A stretch of DNA of 64,000 nt from Clostridia bacterium (GTDB lineage Bacteria > Bacillota > Clostridia > Oscillospirales > Acutalibacteraceae). Positions 51,448-60,578 of this stretch are shown one piece after another. The first letter of the stretch is position 1; every line of letters begins with the position of its first letter. The notes under the pieces are model-generated. The model ran no database searches and was not told where the DNA came from. It worked only from the letters and a program-made list of their open reading frames with translations. The translations under genes and the position numbers were made by a program. The stretch is from positions 236,097 to 300,096 of the forward strand of contig JAFSFB010000001.1 in the NCBI GenBank assembly GCA_017435385.1, in the 5' to 3' direction.

Positions 51448-53133
51448 ATGCCTAAAATTTTACCTCCTCAGTGGAGCGAATTTACCGAAAGTTCAGCAGA
51501 AAAACGTCTTTTTTCTGTTTTGAAAAATATGCCTGATACCGATGACTGGACAGTATTGCACTCGGTCGGTATTGCGAAGCATGTGAAACAGACTCAGGGA
51601 GAAGCAGATTTTGTTGTTGTAATTCCTTCAGTCGGAACTTTCGTGTTAGAGGTAAAAGGCGGAGGCATCTCTCAGGAAAACGGAACATGGTTTTCCGTTG
51701 ACAGAAATGACATTAAGCATGTTATAAAAAATCCGTACGAAGAAGCAAATACGGCAATGCATTCGCTTAAAGATTATTTAATTACAGAAAGCGAAATCAA
51801 AGATATCGGTAAAACCGTATTCGGATTCGGTGTTGTTTTTCCGAGTATTACCGTTCACGGTCAGCTGGTTTTTCCTGATGTGGCAGATGAACAGATTGCC
51901 GATTGCGATGACTGCGGTAATGCGGAGAATTTTAAAGAATATCTGCTCCGTTTGGCTCATTTCTGGAAAAAACGAAATTCTTCACAGATAACACCTGACG
52001 CATCACACGCAAAAGAAATCGTTAACCTGTTACGTCCCGATTTTGTGGGCAGAATGACTCTTGCATCTCAAATCCGTACTGTTGAACAGCAATTGATTAC
52101 TCTGACAGACAATCAGCAATCATGCTTTGATACAATAACAGAGAACGAACGCTGTGTTATAAAAGGAAGCGCAGGCACGGGAAAAACCGTTATTGCGCTG
52201 GAACATGCACGCCGTCTCTGCGACGGGGGACACAGAGTTGCGTTGTTTTGCTATAACCGTCAGCTTGCCTCTTATCTTAACGAGAATAAAGGATATCCCG
52301 ATATCGTATGCGGAAGTTTTACGGAATATATGGAGAGCATTGCGCTTCAGGGCGGAAAAGATGTTCCCGAGGCATCCGAAAAAGATACTTTTTATTACCG
52401 TGAAACATTGCCTCAGCTGTTTACAGAGGCATTTATAGATCTTGAAATTCCTCCGTTTGAAGTTCTGATTCTTGATGAAGCCCAGGATCTTATGACCGAA
52501 ACTTATCTTGATGTGTTTGATATAATTCTGGAAGGCGGAATTAACGAAGGCAGTTGGTATTTCTTCCTTGATGCCGAAAAACAGAATCTTTATCACGCTT
52601 CAATGACTTTTGAAGATATAAAATCAATGCTGAAAAACAGAAAATCATTTTTTACTGTTTCGTCTTTGACTGATAACTGCCGAAATTCTGTTGCAATTAT
52701 CGAAAAACTGGATGCTGTCTTCGGCACAAAAACAAAGCACCGTTCTGCAGATGAACGCGGTGCGGATGTAGAAATAAAAACCTATAAAAAAACTCTGGAG
52801 CAGGGCGAAGAGCTTGAAAAACTTCTGCGCACTCTGGAGAGAGAAGGTGTTTCAAAATCCGAAATAACAATTCTTTCTCCGCTCACTTTTAAAAACTCCG
52901 TTGCAATGCAGTTGGATTCGGTTATTTCTGCATCACGAAGCGATAAACATATATTTTTCAGTACAATACAGGCATTCAAAGGGCTGGAAAGTCCCGTTAT
53001 AATTTTAACTGATATTGAATCTCTTGACCGTGAATCCCAGAAGCATTTGCTTTACGTGGGCATGACACGTGCCAAAACACTTCTTTATATATTGGCGAAC
53101 AAAACCGTATCAAAATATTTGATCGGAAATTAA
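51448..53133 (+). CDS. NERD-domain SF1 (UvrD-like) helicase/nuclease
   Basis: 561 aa. The N-terminal NERD domain (~15-130) has Asp54 (GEADF) and Glu68-x-Lys70 (VLEVKGG), the PD-(D/E)xK nuclease-like core. An SF1 helicase follows: Walker A KGSAGTGKT (~239-247), Walker B LDEAQD (342-347), motif IV TDNCRNS, motif V STIQAFKGLES and motif VI YVGMTRAK (536-543). ATG 51448 is chosen because GAGGTG lies 5 nt upstream; an in-frame GTG at 51358 lies inside RNA unit 3. It is directly followed by a reverse transcriptase 20 bp on and is a plausible effector or processing enzyme for the RNA/RT pair. Confidence 0.87.
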   Translation: MPKILPPQWSEFTESSAEKRLFSVLKNMPDTDDWTVLHSVGIAKHVKQTQGEADFVVVIPSVGTFVLEVKGGGISQENGTWFSVDRNDIKHVIKNPYEEANTAMHSLKDYLITESEIKDIGKTVFGFGVVFPSITVHGQLVFPDVADEQIADCDDCGNAENFKEYLLRLAHFWKKRNSSQITPDASHAKEIVNLLRPDFVGRMTLASQIRTVEQQLITLTDNQQSCFDTITENERCVIKGSAGTGKTVIALEHARRLCDGGHRVALFCYNRQLASYLNENKGYPDIVCGSFTEYMESIALQGGKDVPEASEKDTFYYRETLPQLFTEAFIDLEIPPFEVLILDEAQDLMTETYLDVFDIILEGGINEGSWYFFLDAEKQNLYHASMTFEDIKSMLKNRKSFFTVSSLTDNCRNSVAIIEKLDAVFGTKTKHRSADERGADVEIKTYKKTLEQGEELEKLLRTLEREGVSKSEITILSPLTFKNSVAMQLDSVISASRSDKHIFFSTIQAFKGLESPVIILTDIESLDRESQKHLLYVGMTRAKTLLYILANKTVSKYLIGN

Positions 53134-53153
53134 TTCGGGAGGGAAAGCTGACA

Positions 53154-54113
53154 ATGAAGAAAATTGATAAACTTATCCGTGTTGCGGAAGGATATATAGC
53201 AAACGAAGATGCATATATAAGACATTTCGTAGTGGTTATCAACGGCAAGCGCAGAAAATTAGCTACCTACGCCAACAGCGAAAACGGCAATGCATTGCGT
53301 GAACTTCACACATATATGGCAAGCTTTATCCGAAGACTCTATCAGCAGTCAAATGCTTCGTTTGCTTATGCCAAAGGGAAAAATATAATCGACTGTATAA
53401 AAGTCCACATCCGTTCGGACGTGTTTTTAAAGACAGATATTCATTCGTATTTTAATTCAATTACTTTTGAAGGTGCAGAACGTGTTCTGAACAGACACAA
53501 AACATATCAGAAAAATTCAGACAGCATGGGTATTCTTCTGAAGGCATGTTTTTATAACGGACGTTTGCCTCTCGGTTTTGTATCGTCACCCGTTATATCC
53601 GATATATTCCTTGTGGCACTGGACAGAAAATACAGCAAAAGAAAAGATATACTTTATACCCGCTATGCAGACGATTTTATCATTTCTGCAAGAGGAGAAA
53701 ACAGCGTTTCCGTATTGGATGAAGTGCGTGAAACTCTGAGTGACGATCTCGGTAAACAAGGTTTGTTTCTCAACACAAAAAAGACATATATACGCACATT
53801 GAAACAGGCAGGAGATGCAATACATCTGCTTGGCGTTAATCTCGTAAAAACCGAAAACGAAGAAAACCGAATCACAGTCAGTGACCGTTATATCAGAGAA
53901 ACTAGCAAGGGTTTTTCTGATTTGATGAATTTTAACGGAGATATTGAAGAGAAAACAGAGCTGTGTAATACTGTATGCGGACAAATCTCGTTTATTCAGA
54001 TGTGCAGTCAGGACAGTCTGAATAAACTGCAGAAAATGGTCCGTGTAAAATGCGGATATTCGGGTTCGTTGCAGGCGAAAGCAATCTGCCGTGCCTGCGG
54101 TCTTGAAAAATAA
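53154..54113 (+). CDS. Reverse transcriptase, retron-like
   Basis: 319 aa. Fingers/palm motifs: FLKTDIHSYFNSI (92-103, first catalytic Asp95), LPLGFVSSP (138-146, motif B) and YTRYADDFIIS with the YADD box (171-174). Then LNTKKTYI and LLGVNL, in the place where retron RTs have a VTG motif. No maturase, endonuclease or integrase domain is present, so it is not a group II intron or DGR enzyme. Size suits retron RTs (~300-350 aa). It is cotranscribed with the NERD helicase and lies downstream of three structured RNAs. It would copy those RNAs into DNA if this is a retron; other DRT/UG-type RTs are the alternative. Confidence 0.88.
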   Translation: MKKIDKLIRVAEGYIANEDAYIRHFVVVINGKRRKLATYANSENGNALRELHTYMASFIRRLYQQSNASFAYAKGKNIIDCIKVHIRSDVFLKTDIHSYFNSITFEGAERVLNRHKTYQKNSDSMGILLKACFYNGRLPLGFVSSPVISDIFLVALDRKYSKRKDILYTRYADDFIISARGENSVSVLDEVRETLSDDLGKQGLFLNTKKTYIRTLKQAGDAIHLLGVNLVKTENEENRITVSDRYIRETSKGFSDLMNFNGDIEEKTELCNTVCGQISFIQMCSQDSLNKLQKMVRVKCGYSGSLQAKAICRACGLEK

Positions 54114-54130
54114 TATACGTTAAAAGCAAA

Positions 54131-54165
54131 AGGCTGTCTCACCGATAAAGTGAGGCAGCCTTTTT
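54131..54165. terminator. Bidirectional terminator after the reverse transcriptase
   Basis: AGGCTGTCTCAC and GTGAGGCAGCCT pair over 12 bp with one wobble, followed by TTTTT; it also ends the converging LRR gene. Confidence 0.9.
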
Positions 54166-54175
54166 ATGCAACCGA

Positions 54176-55678
54176 TTATTCAAATTTAAGACCGAGAATA
54201 TTGCTGTTTCGTGAAATAAAGTCAATTTCAAGAAGAGAAACTTCTTCGCTGCTGAATTTTCTGAATTCCGCAGTTACGGCAAAGCTGGTATCGGTATCCG
54301 CTTTTGCAAATATTTCAAGAATATCACAAGGAGATTTTGTAATTCTTGAAGAAGCAATGCGAAGGATTTTGTTTTTTGCAAAGGTACCGTCTTTCTTTCT
54401 GGGCATTTCATCCACAAGTTTTTTAATTACTGCATCATCAAGCAGTTTTTCTGCTATATGCGCCATAATAAGAAAGCGGCGTTTTGCAGATTTCTCATCA
54501 AGTCTTGGCGTGTTTTCATCAATTTCGGGTGCCGCATACATGAATGCGTCGGAGCGTCTGTTGGGGTCTTCTCTGTCTATTCTTTCAAGAACCTCTTCTT
54601 TTGAAAGCAGATGTTCTTCGGCAACATACATATCGTAAAGGCTCCATGCATCATCAATTTCATCTTTTGCTTTTTTGAGAGAATTGCCGAATTTGGTTTT
54701 AACTTTAAACTCTTTTGCTCCGTCTTTTACCTTGAAAATCTTATTCTTGGGAGGCTCGTATGAATCAAATGCATCGTCAAGGTTTTCACTGCCGATTATC
54801 TGGTCTGCGAGGAACTTGTCATCAATTTTATAGATATTGATTATTTCCTGAACATCATCTTCCGATGAAGCTCCGAGTTTAGCAATATCTTTGCAGGCAG
54901 GCTGGAAATTTTTCGGCATTTTTGCCTTTGTAACAGGTGTGCAGTAAATCTCAACGGGAGGAACTTCTTTAAACTCCTTTTGCCACTCTTTATAGAACAG
55001 TTCTTTTGATACTTTAGCGGATTCGGCTCTGATAATCAGTCTTTTGAGAACCGGAGATAATACGGAGCCTTCAAGTGTTGTTACATTGGCGGGAATATCA
55101 AGTTCTTCAAATCCGCAGTCTGAAAATACATATCCCTCTAATTTTTTCAGACCTTTAGGTATATTTATTTTTTTGAGAGATGAACAGCTGCTGAATGCAC
55201 ACCCACCAATCTTCTTGACTTTTTCGGGAATTTCAATTTCCGCAAGTGATTTGTTACCTGCAAACATTCTGCCCGGAATTTCTGTAAGACCTTTGGGAAG
55301 TATGATTTTTTCAAGAGATTTGCAATTTGAAAAAGCAGAATCCTCTATTGTTTTTACAGAGTCGGGAATAAAAATCTCTTTCAGACTTTCACAATAAAGG
55401 AATGCGCATTCTTCGATAGATGTTACGCTGTCGGGAATATTGATTTCCTTAAGCTTTTTGCATCTGTCAAATGCACTTTTCCCGATGAATTTAACACCGT
55501 TTGGAATAACTACTTTTTCAATCTTTTCAGAGGGAGGGTTTTTATTGTCTTTTTCCAGAACATAACAGAATGCGTAATTACCAATCCCCCATACACCTTC
55601 GGGAATTTCTACAACAGTATCGTTACCTCTGTACTTTTTAAGTAAACCGTCAACGATTATAAAATCCTGGTTGCTCAT
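54176..55678 (-). CDS. BspA-like leucine-rich-repeat protein without signal peptide
   Basis: 500 aa. Residues ~20-230 carry eight or so LRR_5 repeats of ~23 residues (for example IPDSVTSIEECAFLYCESLKEIFIPDSVKTIEDSAFSNC type). Residues ~270-500 are a charged helical domain unrelated to LRRs. The start MSNQDFIIVDGLLKKYRG closely resembles that of the next gene, so the two are paralogues. Lack of a signal peptide or anchor suggests a cytosolic protein, unlike classical BspA adhesins. AAAGGAG precedes ATG. Confidence 0.8.
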   Translation of the reverse strand: MSNQDFIIVDGLLKKYRGNDTVVEIPEGVWGIGNYAFCYVLEKDNKNPPSEKIEKVVIPNGVKFIGKSAFDRCKKLKEINIPDSVTSIEECAFLYCESLKEIFIPDSVKTIEDSAFSNCKSLEKIILPKGLTEIPGRMFAGNKSLAEIEIPEKVKKIGGCAFSSCSSLKKINIPKGLKKLEGYVFSDCGFEELDIPANVTTLEGSVLSPVLKRLIIRAESAKVSKELFYKEWQKEFKEVPPVEIYCTPVTKAKMPKNFQPACKDIAKLGASSEDDVQEIINIYKIDDKFLADQIIGSENLDDAFDSYEPPKNKIFKVKDGAKEFKVKTKFGNSLKKAKDEIDDAWSLYDMYVAEEHLLSKEEVLERIDREDPNRRSDAFMYAAPEIDENTPRLDEKSAKRRFLIMAHIAEKLLDDAVIKKLVDEMPRKKDGTFAKNKILRIASSRITKSPCDILEIFAKADTDTSFAVTAEFRKFSSEEVSLLEIDFISRNSNILGLKFE

Positions 55679-55714
55679 AACAATTCTCCTTTTTATATTA
55701 ATATTTTCCGAACA

Positions 55715-57835
55715 CTATTTTGAATTATAGTCTGCAAGGAATGCCGAAACAGCCGGTTTCCGGATTGCGTCGTTTTTATATTCTTCAATATCTGCGGCAG
55801 AAATCTTTTTGTAAAGCGAAAAAAGATTTTTAAGTAACGAGACATCGTCTCTGTTAATTGCCTGATTTGCAATTATTCTTTTGTTTGATTTTATTTTTTT
55901 CAGGATGGATTCCGTTTCAAGAATTGTATTTAGGTACTGTTTCACCAAAGAACACATTATCGGCAGCTTGAAATCTGTATCGACAAAAGCGTTCCATACG
56001 GTTTCAAGAACTGTTCCTTCAAAACCTTCAATATTTTCCGGAAGCTTTATGACACTCAAACTGTCACAACGAGAAAAAATTGTATTGTCTATCTCTGTAA
56101 TATTTTTCGGAATATTGATTTCTGTAAGGTCATAACAGAATTCAAACGCCTCGAGTTCAATTTCGGTAACACTGTCAGGAATTCTTATTGAGGTAAGGCT
56201 TACGCATCCACTGAAGGCATTGTTTCCGATTCGGGTCAAGGTGTCAGGAAGTGTAACGGATTCAAGTTTATCGCAATTAAAAAACAGTTTGGATTCAATC
56301 TCTGTTACTCCTTCGGGAATTACAATCGATTTCAGTTTATCACATCCCTGAAATGCACCGCTTCCGATTTCTTTGACACCTGACGGAAGGTGCAGACAAG
56401 AGGAGATTCCTGAAAATGCGCAGTTGCCTATTTTGATGAGTCCGTCGGGAAGTTTTATTGATTTGAGTTTCAGACACATTTCAAATGCATGATTACCGAT
56501 TTCCGTTACACTGTCGGGAATATCAATTGACTTAAGGGCTGAGCAACCGGAGAATACGTAATCGCCGATTTTTGTAACTCCTTCAGGAATAATTACCGAT
56601 TCAAGTTGAGAATAACGGTTGAATGCTCTGTCACATATAACCGTTATATTTTCCGGTATGGTTATACTTTTTATTTTCTTATCAACACATCCGCAGAAAT
56701 AATTGTTAAAAATAATCATACCGTTTTCGTCAGCAAGATTTTCATTAACATCAAACGGATATCCGTTCAACTTTGTTTCTTTGTTTTTGATGCTGACAGA
56801 TCTGAGGCTTTTACACTCGCAAAAGGCATAAGATCCGATTTCTGTAACGCTTTCCGGAATTATAATTGATTCAAGACTTTCGCAAATACCGAATGCGCCG
56901 GGACCGATTTCGGTAACGCCTTCGGAAATTGAGACCGATTTGAGCTTTCTGCAAAGTCTGAATGCGTCTTCCGGGATTACCGAAACCCCTTCGGGTATTG
57001 TTATTGATTCAAGGCTTTCACAAAACGTGAATGCATTTTCACCTATTTCTTTAATGCTGTCAGGAAGAACAATGTTTTCAAGTTTCTTGCATCCATAGAA
57101 TGCATTGCTGCCTATTCTGACAACGCCGTGAGGAAGAGTGACAGAAATAAGGTTTTGACAATTTGCAAATGTGTAGGGTGCAATTTCGGTAACACTGTCA
57201 GGTATTGTTATGCTTGTCAGACCGTTGCAAGAGTTGAACGCCCAGTCGGTTATTATCCTTGTTCCTTCTTTTATTGAATAATCACCGGAAAGGGATTCTT
57301 TGACTTTAACCAGATATTTTCCGATATAAAGCACAGAATTTTCCCATTTTTTGGGGTCATTATAAATGGCTGTGTTACCAAATGCGTTGTCACCTATGTT
57401 TGTTACACTGTCTGGAATATTTATGTTTTTAAGCTTGGTACAACCGCAAAAAGCAGAGCGACCTATGCTTGTTACGCCGTCTGGGATATTTATGCTTGTC
57501 AGACGGGCACAATTATAAAACGTAGCGTGGTTTATGCATGTTATGCTGTCGGGAATGGTGATTTTTGTCAGAGCGGTACAATGATGAAACGCTGATTCGC
57601 CGATACTTATCACGCTGTCGGGAATATCAACGCTTACAAGATTTTTGCACGAATAAAATGCCTTGTCGCCTATGCTTGTTACGCCGTCAGGTATTATAAT
57701 GTTTTTGATAGGATTACAATACTCGAACGAACGTGCTCCGATTTCGGTAACACCATCAGGAATAATAACATCTTCACTGTTACCTGTGTATTTCTCCAAC
57801 AAGCCGTGGTTGATAACAAAATCTTTTTCTGCCAT
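55715..57835 (-). CDS. BspA-like leucine-rich-repeat protein without signal peptide, long form
   Basis: 706 aa from ATG 57835 (AAGGAG 10 nt upstream). After MAEKDFVINHGLLEKYTGN it has about twenty-five LRR_5 repeats (consensus IPDSVTEIGxxAFxxCxxLKS). A short helical C-terminal domain follows (~630-706). It lies 36 bp upstream of the shorter paralogue and is probably cotranscribed. The many near-identical repeats may recombine. Cytosolic location is inferred from the lack of a signal sequence. Confidence 0.8.
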   Translation of the reverse strand: MAEKDFVINHGLLEKYTGNSEDVIIPDGVTEIGARSFEYCNPIKNIIIPDGVTSIGDKAFYSCKNLVSVDIPDSVISIGESAFHHCTALTKITIPDSITCINHATFYNCARLTSINIPDGVTSIGRSAFCGCTKLKNINIPDSVTNIGDNAFGNTAIYNDPKKWENSVLYIGKYLVKVKESLSGDYSIKEGTRIITDWAFNSCNGLTSITIPDSVTEIAPYTFANCQNLISVTLPHGVVRIGSNAFYGCKKLENIVLPDSIKEIGENAFTFCESLESITIPEGVSVIPEDAFRLCRKLKSVSISEGVTEIGPGAFGICESLESIIIPESVTEIGSYAFCECKSLRSVSIKNKETKLNGYPFDVNENLADENGMIIFNNYFCGCVDKKIKSITIPENITVICDRAFNRYSQLESVIIPEGVTKIGDYVFSGCSALKSIDIPDSVTEIGNHAFEMCLKLKSIKLPDGLIKIGNCAFSGISSCLHLPSGVKEIGSGAFQGCDKLKSIVIPEGVTEIESKLFFNCDKLESVTLPDTLTRIGNNAFSGCVSLTSIRIPDSVTEIELEAFEFCYDLTEINIPKNITEIDNTIFSRCDSLSVIKLPENIEGFEGTVLETVWNAFVDTDFKLPIMCSLVKQYLNTILETESILKKIKSNKRIIANQAINRDDVSLLKNLFSLYKKISAADIEEYKNDAIRKPAVSAFLADYNSK

Positions 57836-57907
57836 TATAGCGCGACTCCTTTTTGTTTTGATATTTCTATTATACAAAGAAATTCATTTTCAGTCAAACT
57901 CTGATTA

Positions 57908-58825
57908 TCAGAAATCCGTGCCGAGAAGAACGAATTTACCGTTGACTTCTTCCATGAAAATGATGCCGAAGTTCTTCATGTCAAACCATCCGTTTCGGGC
58001 AGTTGCTGCAAGAGGATACTGACGGATTTTGTCTTCGGGAATTTCAACAACCGCATTGAGTTCTTCAAGGAATTCCGAAACTTTTGCGAAACTTTCCGGG
58101 TTCCACTGAACATCGCAGAGAACAATATGATTTTCATCTTCTTCCCAGTATTCTTCGCAGATACCAACCTGGTCATCGGGAAGATATTTATTCACGATTT
58201 CATGGATCTTTTCGGTCTGACCGTCGGTTATGCTGTCGGTGTCATAAACAAGGCTGAGGCTGTATGAATACCAGGGAGAAGTATCCTTGACGGTAAGGGG
58301 AAAATCTTTATTGGCAAGACTGTCGATATCAACATATTCTCCGTCTTTGATTTTGCAATAAGAAAATTCACCGCTGTTGGGATGAAATGCGATTTTTTTG
58401 TATTCGAAATTCACGGTATCTTTAACGGTGTCAAGATACGGATGAAGTCCGCAGTCAAACCATGTTATAAATTTGTCTGTTCCGTTGCCGTTTTCATTGT
58501 CTTCAGTGTCCGCAATGAAAACAGATGAGTTGTAATGAGCATTAAGATAAACATCAAACTCAAAAGATTGAGCATCATGGATTTTTTCTGTCGCCGAAAG
58601 AAAAACCTCAGCTTCTGTTATATCGGTACGGACACCGTCGATGATAAGATAAGCATCAGCTCTGATGTCCTCATCTTCTTCGTGGTTATTGATACGGGTA
58701 ACAAGTTCGTTGCAGTATGACTGAATGTTATGTGCTGTTTCTGTGGGCACAGGATTGGTGAAAGTGAGTCTTTCGTGGAATTCTGAGCTTCCCTTGATTA
58801 CGAAGATTGTTTTTTCTGTGTTCAT
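57908..58825 (-). CDS. Protein of unknown function
   Basis: 305 aa from ATG 58825, which has AAGGAGA 7 nt upstream; an in-frame extension to 58909 has no ribosome site. Soluble and acidic, mixed alpha/beta by composition. No motif is recognised. The candidate operator at 58888-58903 lies 63 bp upstream, matching the one before 50722. It may lead the transcript into the LRR pair. Confidence 0.65.
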   Translation of the reverse strand: MNTEKTIFVIKGSSEFHERLTFTNPVPTETAHNIQSYCNELVTRINNHEEDEDIRADAYLIIDGVRTDITEAEVFLSATEKIHDAQSFEFDVYLNAHYNSSVFIADTEDNENGNGTDKFITWFDCGLHPYLDTVKDTVNFEYKKIAFHPNSGEFSYCKIKDGEYVDIDSLANKDFPLTVKDTSPWYSYSLSLVYDTDSITDGQTEKIHEIVNKYLPDDQVGICEEYWEEDENHIVLCDVQWNPESFAKVSEFLEELNAVVEIPEDKIRQYPLAATARNGWFDMKNFGIIFMEEVNGKFVLLGTDF

Positions 58826-58887
58826 GATTATTCTCCTTTTCGGCGGTGCCGTGTTTTTTATCTTGACTGTATTATAATGTGTTATGT

Positions 58888-58903
58888 GTCCTATAAAACG
58901 GAC
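58888..58903 (-). promoter_or_regulatory. GTCC-N8-GGAC element, second copy
   Basis: GTCCTATAAAACGGAC, one base different from 50770-50785. On the minus strand a TATAAT-like box lies about 12 bp further toward the gene. Confidence 0.5.
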
Positions 58904-58915
58904 TTGCAAACAGAA

Positions 58916-58958
58916 AAAAGCCGGAAAATCGCTTTTTTACGGCAATTTTCCGACTTTT
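58916..58958 (-). terminator. Terminator of the DUF2779 gene
   Basis: AAAAGCCGGAAAAT and ATTTTCCGACTTTT form a 14-bp stem with one mismatch around a 15-nt loop, 15 bp beyond the stop codon. Confidence 0.75.
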
Positions 58959-58973
58959 CAGGAATTTATTCAA

Positions 58974-60449
58974 TTATGAATTCTCAACCAGCTTCTGCCA
59001 GACTTTTACCATTGCGTAGGTATCAAGTTTGCAGTAAGCAAGAAGATTTTTTCTTGTTTCGGCGATTTCTTCGGAGGGCATCGACTTCATATTTTTGAAA
59101 GCATTTGATGCCTGGTCGCCTTTCTGTATTCCCTCAAGATTGTGATAATCAAGCGAAGATTCATCGGGATAAAGCGCGGGGAGAACATATTTTATCGAAT
59201 ACGAACCCTGCATTGCGGGGAGATAATAATGCTTCTTTGAAAACGGTGTCATCAGGTCATTTATGTTATCGTGAATGTTCATCAGATGGTCGGCAAGGTC
59301 GGGATAAACCTCTGCAAGTTTCTTGATGACATTCTTCTCAAAGCCCATATTGTATGCCGTTGTGCAGACATTCATCGGAATATCGTTGCAGAGTTTTTCT
59401 GCGAGTGCACGTCGGGGGTCTGTGCCTGCTTCGGCAAGGAATTCCGTGTGGTGGAGTTCACCGTTTTCACTTTCAAGCCAATGGAGTGAATACTGAAACG
59501 GAATCTGCTCATAGGGTGAGGTAAAATCAAACGGCGGAACAGCCTCCTGAAAAGTTTCAAAATCGAGGAAATAAAGCGGAAACGAAAGCGAGTCAACGGT
59601 TTCACGGATTCCCTTTGCATCGATTTTACCGATATTATTAAGATGCGATTCAACCTGCAAACGCTGATTACCTTTGATTTCTTTTCGCTTTACAAGGCTT
59701 TCAAAATCATAGTCTCCCTCATTGAAAAGCTTTACTTTTGTATCGAATTTAAGTCTGCTGATATCGAAAACATTCGGGTGCAAAAGTCTGCCCGTGCAGT
59801 AGTCAAAATATCCGCAGGTGTAAGGTTTGTTGCAGTGGCAACCAACCTCTCTGTGAGGCTCATAATCGCTTGACATTATTCTTTCAAGTTCGAGGAGAAA
59901 ATCCCTGATGCCTGTCTGCATACAATCGGTGTGATACTTCACATCTTCAATCACAAACAGTTCGTCAAGGTCGATTTCACCGTGACGGACATAGCAGGGA
60001 TTGATATGAACAAGGTAAACGCCGTCAACCTTGTAGCCCAGACCGCCCAGCACATACTGCTGATAAGCGGTATCGTGAAGATAGATTTCACTCACTGCGG
60101 TTGAGCTTTTGACTTCATAGATTTCAACGTGACCGTTGCCCTTGTTTCTGAGGATATCGACACTGCAGAAAAGTCCGTCAAGGGCAAAAGATGCCTCTGC
60201 GATAACGGGCGTGCCTGCATCGATAAGCCTTTGAGTTTCTTCAAGCATTTCGCCTAAATCACCGAACGGAACTTCTGTGAAATCTCCGAAAAGACCCATC
60301 GCAAGGTCACCAACCATATTACCCGTTTCAAGTACCGCCTCATTCATAACGGAATCGTCAAATTCTTCGGGCTTGTTTCTGTGAAGCCAGAGCATTTTCG
60401 GGCACTGAACGGCATTGCAGTATTTTGATTTTGAAAGTCGCAGAGACAT
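58974..60449 (-). CDS. DUF2779 nuclease: Cas4/RecB-like plus DEDD exonuclease domains
   Basis: 491 aa from ATG 60449 (AGGAG 7 nt upstream). The N-terminal half has a RecB/Cas4-like PD-(D/E)xK core: Asp98 (FCSVDIL), Glu112-x-Lys114 (YEVKSST). Cysteines at 11/16 and 204, 206, 212, 218 (CHCNKPYTCGYFDYC) probably hold a [4Fe-4S] cluster. The C-terminal half (~275-490) is an RNase-H-like 3'-5' exonuclease with LDFETF, a YNMGFEKNVI segment and YCKLDTYAM. This matches DUF2779. Likely acts in DNA repair or defence. It is divergent from the deformylase-like gene and stands alone. Confidence 0.82.
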   Translation of the reverse strand: MSLRLSKSKYCNAVQCPKMLWLHRNKPEEFDDSVMNEAVLETGNMVGDLAMGLFGDFTEVPFGDLGEMLEETQRLIDAGTPVIAEASFALDGLFCSVDILRNKGNGHVEIYEVKSSTAVSEIYLHDTAYQQYVLGGLGYKVDGVYLVHINPCYVRHGEIDLDELFVIEDVKYHTDCMQTGIRDFLLELERIMSSDYEPHREVGCHCNKPYTCGYFDYCTGRLLHPNVFDISRLKFDTKVKLFNEGDYDFESLVKRKEIKGNQRLQVESHLNNIGKIDAKGIRETVDSLSFPLYFLDFETFQEAVPPFDFTSPYEQIPFQYSLHWLESENGELHHTEFLAEAGTDPRRALAEKLCNDIPMNVCTTAYNMGFEKNVIKKLAEVYPDLADHLMNIHDNINDLMTPFSKKHYYLPAMQGSYSIKYVLPALYPDESSLDYHNLEGIQKGDQASNAFKNMKSMPSEEIAETRKNLLAYCKLDTYAMVKVWQKLVENS

Positions 60450-60578
60450 AATCATTCTCCTTGTCTGTTGATTATAATTTGATTATACAGAAAATACGGT
60501 CAACAGTCAAATTGTTAATTGCCAACATTATGCAAGTGTGATACAATAAATTTATACCTTAAGATAACGGAGTTTGCT

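Noticed and set aside
53154..54113. Reverse transcriptase considered as a group II intron or DGR component
   Set aside because: No maturase/endonuclease domain, no intron RNA ends, no template/variable repeat or Avd gene.
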